A stretch of 64,000 nucleotides of DNA from Elephas maximus indicus (Eukaryota; Chordata; Mammalia; Proboscidea; Elephantidae). Positions within the stretch are counted from its first letter, which is position 1. Every line of letters starts with the position of its first letter. Positions 57,681-64,000 of this stretch are shown here, in pieces. Below the pieces are notes generated by a model. The model made no database searches. It was not told the origin of the DNA and worked only from the letters and a program-made list of their open reading frames with translations. The stretch is taken from positions 52,742,001 to 52,806,000 of the forward strand of contig NC_064834.1 of assembly GCF_024166365.1 (NCBI RefSeq), read 5' to 3'. The translations under genes were made by a program, and so were the position numbers.

Positions 57681-59640
57681 GGCCTCCGTGGGAGTGGGGC
57701 GGAGACCGAAGGAAAGAGGGCTGAGGAGGGTCACAGTCGGGCCGACTACCCCCAGGTTTGCCCAGAACTCGGGAGATTTCGAAAGTGCGCGACTCCTGGC
57801 CTTCCACTGCGCCTGCCGGAAACGATAGATCAGGATGTAGATAGTTCAGAACAGAAAACGAACACATTATCTGAATAAGTGTGTGTAAAAATGCGGGGAG
57901 AAGAGAAGAGGAATAACAGACCTGTCTGGACAGAAGGACCCTCTTCCTTCCTCGGCTTGAGCGAGCCACACAGACCAAATTCCCGTGGCAAGTGAGCCCC
58001 ACCGGAGAGAGTGAGTGGACCGCGGCCTGGGGCCCCAGAAGCTGGGCAGGACTGGGGTCCTGGGGCCCTGCTGTGCGGAGGGTCGCACCCAGAGAATCTG
58101 GTTCAACCTGTTAACTATAATAGCGCCTTTGTGTGGCCGGATTCGTTCTTGGGGTTGTGTGGGCACTGGGGCTGCCCGGTGACACCTGGCTGACCCAGGA
58201 CTCCCATGGGAGCCCTGTTTGTGGTGTGAGTGACCTACATGTGGTCAAAGCAGGATCCACGTGTATGAGCCAACTAAGCAAGGACCTCCCTCGGGGCTGT
58301 GCAAGGTTTGAGCAGCTGGGACGCGGCAGCCATACTAAAGAACAGCTGGAGGGCTATGGCCCCTGGGCTGCCCTGAGGGCCCCTCAGCCAGATACTGGAA
58401 GAAGCCCCCTTTCTCCTGCTTTGCTCCTCCTGCTCTCATCACACCCACATCCACACCATTTTTTCCTCCCAAGCAGCCCCCCAGTCCTGTCCACTCCCTT
58501 GAATTTCTGAGTAGCCCCTCACCCTCCTTGGCACATCAGGCATGGTTTTGTCAGCTAAAAGCCTGAGGCCCTATGGCCAGGCCGCTGCCTGGGCGACTGG
58601 TAGGAGCTGCCACTGCTTTTCGCACGTGGCTCCAAAGGGCTGCTAAGTGCAAGGTGTTCCCTGCCCACCCAAGGAGCTGCCTACCTCCACTCAGCCCTGG
58701 CTGGGTCCAGGTCCAAGGAGGCCCTTGACCGGCCCACCTGCACCCACTCCTGGATTCCTTATCCTGGGGAGTCCCATAGGAAGAAGCTAAGGAGGGCTGG
58801 AGCCATCTCGGGTTTTCCAAAGTGCTCGCTCACAGCAGACTGGAAGACGATATGTGATGGATGTAGCTGGTGGGGTGGGGGGTGCAAGAGGGTTGCGGGC
58901 ACCCATATGGAGTGAGAGGTGTGTATAAACTCACATCCCCCACTCATAGCTTGCACAGCTGTGTACAACCTCACATACCCAAACAACCCAGTGCATACAC
59001 CCTCCAATTATGCATCAACTGGGGGTGTGTAACCTTACACACGGGAGCTACAGGTGTGCAGTGCCGAAGATATACACACATGTACACACATAGCCTTCAC
59101 TGTAGGCGTCCACGGTTACTGTCACAAGCTCACACCTGTCACTACCAGCGGCCGCTCCTACATGTCACCCCTCCCCTCCTCCCCCCTTCTCCTCCCCCAG
59201 CCCGGACCGAGGAGGGCCTGACTCTTGGTGCTGGGGATTTCCTACGCCTGCGCTTTATTTCCCAGCCCTGCAGTTAGATCCGGCAGCGGGATCCCAAGTG
59301 CCTGAGGTTGGGCTTGGTGATGGTGGACCCTAGCAAGGCCTAGGAGGAAGAGTCTTTGCTACCTCCCTGAAGCCTTCGGAAATTCGGCCTCCTTGCGTGA
59401 TGAAAAGGTTGAGAGGGATGTGGGGAGTGGGGTGGGAAGGGGCGAGGCCCCCGCCGCTATGTGCGCTCTAGGGGAGACTGTTGTGTTCTTGCCCCCCTAG
59501 TTTTCGTTCCAATGGTTCAAGAATCCGTATTTCTTCGGTTGCTGCGGGAGGAGTCGCAGGACCCAAAAGCTGGAGGCGGCTGCTCTGCAGAGGCCCCAGA
59601 AGCCTGAGCTGGAGCTGGGGTTTCATCACAGACCAGCACA
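57681..59640. other. Unique intergenic sequence downstream of TLX1
   Basis: No gene or transposon recognised. A CA-rich degenerate tract lies at about 58925-59160. The rest is moderately GC-rich unique sequence. Confidence 0.5.
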
Positions 59641-59651
59641 AGTGAGTTCCG

Positions 59652-59666
59652 GGCGCCCTCTAGGGG
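59652..59666 (-). promoter_or_regulatory. Candidate CTCF site, minus orientation
   Basis: The plus strand reads GGCGCCCTCTAGGGG; its complement CCCCTAGAGGGCGCC is a strong match to the CTCF core. It lies 4.5 kb beyond the TLX1 polyadenylation signals and is oriented towards the plus-strand sites at 39.65 and 6.2 kb. Confidence 0.55.
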
Positions 59667-59757
59667 CCGCGAGGGGAAAGGCGCCTGTAGCCGAGACTGG
59701 GAGTCTGTGGTCTGAGGGACTCTGGGAGTTTAGGGGAGGCTCCCCCACTTGCCTGGG

Positions 59758-59785
59758 AAAAAAAAAAAAAAAATTTTTTTTTTTT
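59758..59785. repeat. A16-T12 tract
   Basis: A run of 16 A followed directly by 12 T, self-complementary over 24 bases. It stands just before a MIR that contains a second A-T junction tract at 59930-59952. Such tracts are nucleosome-disfavouring and replication-slippage prone. Confidence 0.8.
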
Positions 59786-59799
59786 CGTCTGAGTGGATA

Positions 59800-60065
59800 T
59801 TAATAATGTTAATAAGCAGCATTTATTGAGCGCTTGCTGTGTGTTAGGCGCTGAGATAGGCTTTAAAAGTAATAATTCATTGCTAACAACCACCCTATGA
59901 GGTAGGTAGTATTTTTACCCCTAGTTTATAAAAAAAAAAAATTTTTTTTTTTAGACAAGAAAAATTGAAATCCAGAGAAATTAACTTCTATTGCCTAAGG
60001 GCTCGTGGCTGGTAAGAAATGGGGCCAGATTACAAACCAGAGATCTAACCCTAGAGCCAGGGTCT
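59800..60065 (-). mobile_element. MIR SINE with internal A12-T11 insertion
   Basis: Reverse-oriented MIR: core TTTATTGAGCGCTTGCTGTG, then the CCTATGAGGTAGGTAG block and the GAAATCCAGAGAAATTAA block. An A12-T11 tract (59930-59952) sits where MIR copies normally read CATTTTACAGATGAGG, so it looks inserted or expanded. Confidence 0.75.
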
Positions 60066-60213
60066 CTGGGAGGAATGGCCGGTCCCAGGTGCAGGGTGGA
60101 TTTGGGGAGGATTGAAGGTGAGACCCTCACCAGCCTCCCCACAAGTTGTCTCGGGTGGCAGCTTTGCAGAGGGAGCCCTTAGTCTGGAGGTGGGCTAGGT
60201 GTTTGTCTCCTAA

Positions 60214-60560
60214 ACCAAAAACAAAACCAGTTGCCATCAAGTGGATTCCAGCTCATGGTGAACCCATGTGTGTCAGAGTAAAGCTGTGCTCCAAAGGGTT
60301 TTCAGTGGCTGTGGGGCCCTGATGGTGAAGTGGTTAAGAGTTGGGCTGCTGACCAAAAAGGTCGGTGGTACAAATCCACCAGCTGTTCTTTGGAAACCCT
60401 CTGTCCTATAGGGTCACTATGAATCAGAATCAACTTGATGGCAACAGGTTTTATGGGACCTGTCAGAAGTAGATTACCAGGGCTCTGAGGCTCCTCTGGG
60501 TGAATTTGCACGGCCAACCTTTTAGTTAACAGTTGAGCGCTTAAGTGTTTGAGCTACCCC
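60214..60560 (-). mobile_element. AfroSINE, minus, split by a second AfroSINE
   Basis: Outer copy in two pieces: 60214-60312 (tail side, GTTGCCATCAAGTGGATTCC) and about 60458-60560 (head side, ending in GAGCTACCCC). It resembles the older, more diverged copies at 27656 and 29379. A plus-strand copy sits inside it. Confidence 0.75.
60313..60457 (+). mobile_element. AfroSINE, plus, nested in another AfroSINE
   Basis: Starts at GGGGCCCTGATGGTGAAGTG (tRNA-like head with box-A-like region), then the box-B-like GGTACAAATCC, and ends GGCAACAGGTTTTATGGG. It interrupts the minus-strand copy head-to-tail. Confidence 0.8.
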
Positions 60561-61154
60561 ATTTTCCCCTAGGGAACTCCATTTTCCTCCCATGGCTCCA
60601 AGAAAGACACCTCAAATCCATATCAGTCTACTGGGCCCCTCTGACCTACTCAAAGGCACTGCCAGGCTTTTGAGGTCACTTCCTTCTCCCACACCTTTGC
60701 CACACGGTGACAAGGGGGTTCTATGCACTTTCACTGTCTCCCAGCCCGCCAGCGGGTAAAAAAAAGTAGGAGGGCTTAAACAGCAGAAAGTTAAAAATAG
60801 ACAAAAGAATGGAGAACTGGGAAGGAAAACTCTTTCATTTCTTTTCCATACATTCTGTGCAAATAGTGTAGCTGGGGAGGCTGCTCTGGGCTGGAGGGTG
60901 GGAGAGGGTGTTACGGTCTGTGGGGGTGTGTGGCTTGAAGGCAGGGTCTGGTGGGGGGTGGTCAGAGGGTGAGCAGAGGTTTTACGGTGACTTTTTAGAA
61001 AGTAAGATTCACCTAGAATAGGTAAAGAAAGGGTTGCCTTCCCTCCCCTCCTCCAAGGTCATAAAGTAGGAAGGGGGTTAGGAGAGGTGTTCCTGAAAAG
61101 GCTCTTTTATACACGACATAAGCTGCATTCATTTATATACAAATAGCCCCTGCC
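60561..61154. other. Unique intergenic sequence, AT-rich patches
   Basis: No gene seen. AT-rich patches at 60770-60870 and 61090-61160 (for example CTCTTTTATACACGAC and CATTCATTTATATAC) stand out from GC-rich surroundings and could be regulatory. Motif evidence is weak. Confidence 0.35.
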
Positions 61155-61325
61155 AGTGTCTCAAATTGTAAAGTAAGCAAGAACCATTTGGGGATCTTAT
61201 TCAAATGCAGATTCTAATCAGTAGGTCTGGGGTGGGGCCTGAGATTCTGCATTTAGAACAAGCTTCTGGCACTGCTGATACAGCTTTGAGGAGGTTCAAG
61301 GTCTTAAAATACCACTGTGTCTGAG
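61155..61325 (-). mobile_element. MER5A-like hAT non-autonomous DNA transposon
   Basis: Contains the diagnostic block CAGTAGGTCTGGGGTGGGGC-like (61220-61239), preceded by CAAATGCAGATTCTAAT and followed by GATTCTGCATTTAGAACAAG. The ends are diverged. The strand call is uncertain for this short palindrome-ended family. Confidence 0.7.
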
Positions 61326-61629
61326 ATCTAATCCTGGGGTCACAAACTTGGGCATTGAATCTGGCCTGCAGTCTTGTTTCATTTGCCCAAGAGTATTTTT
61401 TTTTCTTTAAAGAAATTAATATGACAGATACAATCGATACCCCTTCTGATAATAATGCACTCTCCAGCAGGCCAAAGTCCCCCACCACTCCCGGTTGCCT
61501 TATTCCTGCTACTTTGCCTTTTACTGACTTAGCCCCTTCGATCCCAGGCTCCTTGTCCTCTGCACCTGTCCCTCTTTCTAAAGTCTTCTTTTCCTCCCAG
61601 GCGGCTGCTGAGGTGGTTTTGGACCCTGT

Positions 61630-61790
61630 CCTGAGTTTTGAGCCCGGTTTCTCCTCTTTCTAACCTAGGGCAAGTTACTTAAATTTTAGGAGCCCAAAGT
61701 TTACTTGTCCATATTATAGGGCCAGCCCATCCTGGGTTTATGAGGGGATTAATGAGATAACGCAGATAAAAGCACTTGACTCTTCCACGG
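61630..61790 (+). mobile_element. MIR SINE, plus
   Basis: Reads GGGCAAGTTACTTAAATTTT, then TGAGGGGATTAATGAGATAA and AAAAGCACTTGACTC, the central and 3' parts of MIR. Diverged. Confidence 0.65.
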
Positions 61791-62248
61791 CGCTCCAGGA
61801 ACCCTGCAGGGTGCCCCAGGGTGTGGGTTACCTGGTTTTTGCAGGCATGGTGCTGGGTGGAGCAGGGGGGGTGGATCCTGGGGACTGCCAGGGCCTGCCC
61901 TTCTACCTCATTCCCAAATCCTTGGCTTCCCAGGAGAAGGTGAGTCGCTGCTTTCCTGCTGGGAGTTTTCCCTTCTCAGTGTTTCAAAGGGAGTCTAGTG
62001 TGTATTTAGGTGGTCCCCTTCCGGCTCCTCCTCAGAGCAGAGGGCAGATTAGCCAGTCACAGCATTCATAGGCGCCTAACTGTCCCTGGGGCGGGCCAGC
62101 GTGGTATAGCCTGCGGCGTAAAACTGGTACAGACCAAGCCGGGGTGGGTGGAGACCTGCCCAGCCCAAGAGGGACCCAGGCGCCGGCGGGGGTGTGGCCG
62201 CTGCAGGGCAGATACACACACACACGCGCTAGCACCTCCGCGCGTACA

Positions 62249-62312
62249 GGTGGCTCAAACAGCTAAGTGCTCAACTGCTAACTAAAAGGTTGGCAGTACA
62301 AATTCACCCACG
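62249..62312 (+). mobile_element. AfroSINE head fragment
   Basis: Reads GGTGGCTCAAACAGCTAAGTG, CTGCTAACTAAAAGGTTGGC and GTACAAATTCACCCACG, the tRNA-like head of AfroSINE without its 3' half. Confidence 0.65.
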
Positions 62313-64000
62313 CTGTCACTGGTCCCTCCGACTGACCCGTGCATCACACAGGGGGACAGCAGTGCTGCTTGTCCACACATTTACCCCCTTGTTCCCGCGA
62401 GAGCCCTTGGTTACACATCTGTTGCTTGTCCCCAGCACTCACCCACTTTTATCTCCAGCCCAAGGAAACGCGGATCGCATTTACCCAACTGACCCCAGGT
62501 GGACACATGGCCACGCCTGGCTGCGCAGACCGGGAGGCCGGTCCCACAGGTTCATGAGAACACGCAGCACGCAGTCGGACGTTCACATGCTCCTTTCACA
62601 CCTTCACTTACTCTCAAGAGAAAACCAGCTCACACCCGTTCACACACTTGTTCAGGAGCCTGCCGTGCCCTCACACGCGGAGCTCACAGACTCACAGTCA
62701 CCTCTTTATACTCATTTCCCTGATTGGAGAGTTCGCACCCACAGGCTTCCACGTCTGTCTCTTTCGTGTCTCAGACTGGACACTCTGGGCGCTTCCTGGT
62801 CAGCGCGGGGCTGCGTGGTTCCTGCTGCGTCCTAGCTACTGTCTTCAGGAGAGTGGGGACTGAGATGGCTGCCCTCGGCGGTGCGCTGGTCGACACAAGG
62901 CCGGCGGCAGGGTGGCTTCTCTCAGCCCAGCGGGGAGGAATAGGGGGGAGGGTGGTGGAGTGTGTTTTGGCGAGGGGCGGGCTGAAGAAGTAGACCTTCG
63001 GAAGGCCTGGGGCCCTTCACAAACTCAGCAGACTCCCTCCTCAAGCCCAGTTTGGGGGAGGTGCCGCAGCCTTCTGCCCTGGACCAGGTTCCACTGTCCA
63101 CTCTGCAAAGGCCGTCTAGCCCCCTTGCTTGTCACGGGTGTCACCGGCAGACAGCAACCGAACACAGGAGTTCACAGAACTCCAGTCAGCTTTGCGCCGC
63201 GTGCAAAGGGGTGCCTGCACTGCGGTGCCTGCCTCTCGGTGCGCTTTCTGCAGCTCCGGGCTGGAAAAGAGCTTGTTTTCCCGACCCGGCGGCTCAGGCC
63301 TAACCGTGCCGAGGCCGCTCCGTGAGCCCGGCGGAGGGCGCGGAAGGACGATTAGTGAGCCACCCGGAAGTGCCCCCCTCCGCCTCCCCCACAAAGTGTC
63401 ATGGCCGGACAGATGGGGATATTCGAAGGCCGGGGGATGCCAGGTTGGAAGTATCCAGAAGCAGGAAACGGGTGAGAAACCGCCTCTTCTATCGAAGCCC
63501 AGCCCACTGGGATCTGGGAGGCGGAATATAAACCAGTTCTCCTAGGAAAAGGGCATCTTGCACCGCCGCCCCCCAAATTTGGTCTTTTGGGGTTGTAGAG
63601 GGACGGGCAGCGCCTGGAAGAACACGCAGTCTGCGTCCGCCTGCTTGGAGCCAGTCTGGAGACTTGAGCCTCAACCCGGCTCACACCGACCAGGGGCCAG
63701 GACTCTGCAGGCGAAGTTGGAACCCCGGTCCCGGTGGTGCGGCTCTAACCCCACCACCTGCACTGCGGCTGGAGAATTCGGCCACCCCTGGCCCTTTCCT
63801 TCCGCGGAGTGGGCCTGAGGGTGCGGAGCTGGGGGGAATCTCGCCACCCAGCGCAGCTCCGGGCCTGGGAGGGCTGCCTGAGAGGCGGCGCCCTCGCTCC
63901 CGCCCGAGACCATCTTGCTTTTTATTCTCGGGTTCTCAGGCACAGGTCCGAGAGAGGCTCGGGCCCTGGCGAGGTCTGCTGTTAGGGTCGCCTGGTGGCT
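62313..64000. other. GC-rich unique sequence to window end, CpG-rich from about 63.2 kb
   Basis: CA-rich tract at 62340-62730, then GC- and CpG-rich sequence, densest from 63180 to the end. No recognised exon; open frames are GC-driven. It may be the edge of another CpG island continuing beyond the window. Confidence 0.4.

Overview
This is nuclear DNA of a placental mammal, almost certainly an afrotherian and plausibly an elephant or close relative. The evidence is many copies of a tRNA-headed SINE that reads like the Afrotheria-specific AfroSINE family, a BovB/RTE-type LINE with recognisable but broken reverse-transcriptase reading frames, and an L1 3'-end family that recurs in both orientations. 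Ancient mammalian repeats (MIR, L2, MER5, MaLR-type LTRs) fill in the rest. The species cannot be settled from the sequence alone.

Only one protein-coding gene is supported: TLX1 (HOX11), a three-exon NK-like homeobox gene on the + strand. Its coding exons are 48847-49414, 51593-51794 and 54114-54336. They join in frame to 330 codons plus stop, with canonical GT-AG introns. A TATA-less CpG-island promoter with two oppositely oriented CCAAT boxes lies just upstream, and overlapping AATAAA signals lie at 55142-55155. The protein carries an N-terminal Eh1-like motif, a Gly/Ala-rich linker, an FPWM motif and a homeodomain with threonine at position 47.

Layout. 1-9.7 kb: mostly unique sequence with MIRs, an L1 fragment, candidate conserved regulatory blocks (1.4 kb, 5.5 kb) and a CTCF-like site (6.2 kb). 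9.7-34.2 kb: a transposon-rich zone with nested insertions. These include a MaLR-type LTR split by an AfroSINE that is itself split by an L1 tail, an RTE copy inside an L1, and stacked insertions at one target. It also holds a 45-bp minisatellite (27.4 kb) and a perfect 40-unit ATATATGT array (29.6 kb). 34-48 kb: thinning repeats, a further L1 tail, candidate enhancers at 37.7 and 39.1 kb, a CTCF-like site at 39.65 kb and an isolated CpG island at 40.7-41.2 kb. 47.3-59.7 kb: TLX1 and its flanks with no recognised transposon. 59.7-64 kb: a second CTCF-like site in opposite orientation, some SINEs and GC-rich unique sequence.

The region looks like a typical developmental-regulator landscape: a CpG-rich, transposon-poor core inside an ordinary repeat-laden intergenic desert. 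From established gene order near human TLX1 (KAZALD1 upstream, LBX1 downstream), those neighbours are expected outside the window; no exon of either was recognised. All enhancer, insulator and promoter calls other than TLX1 itself are inferred from motif content and base composition, without alignment.
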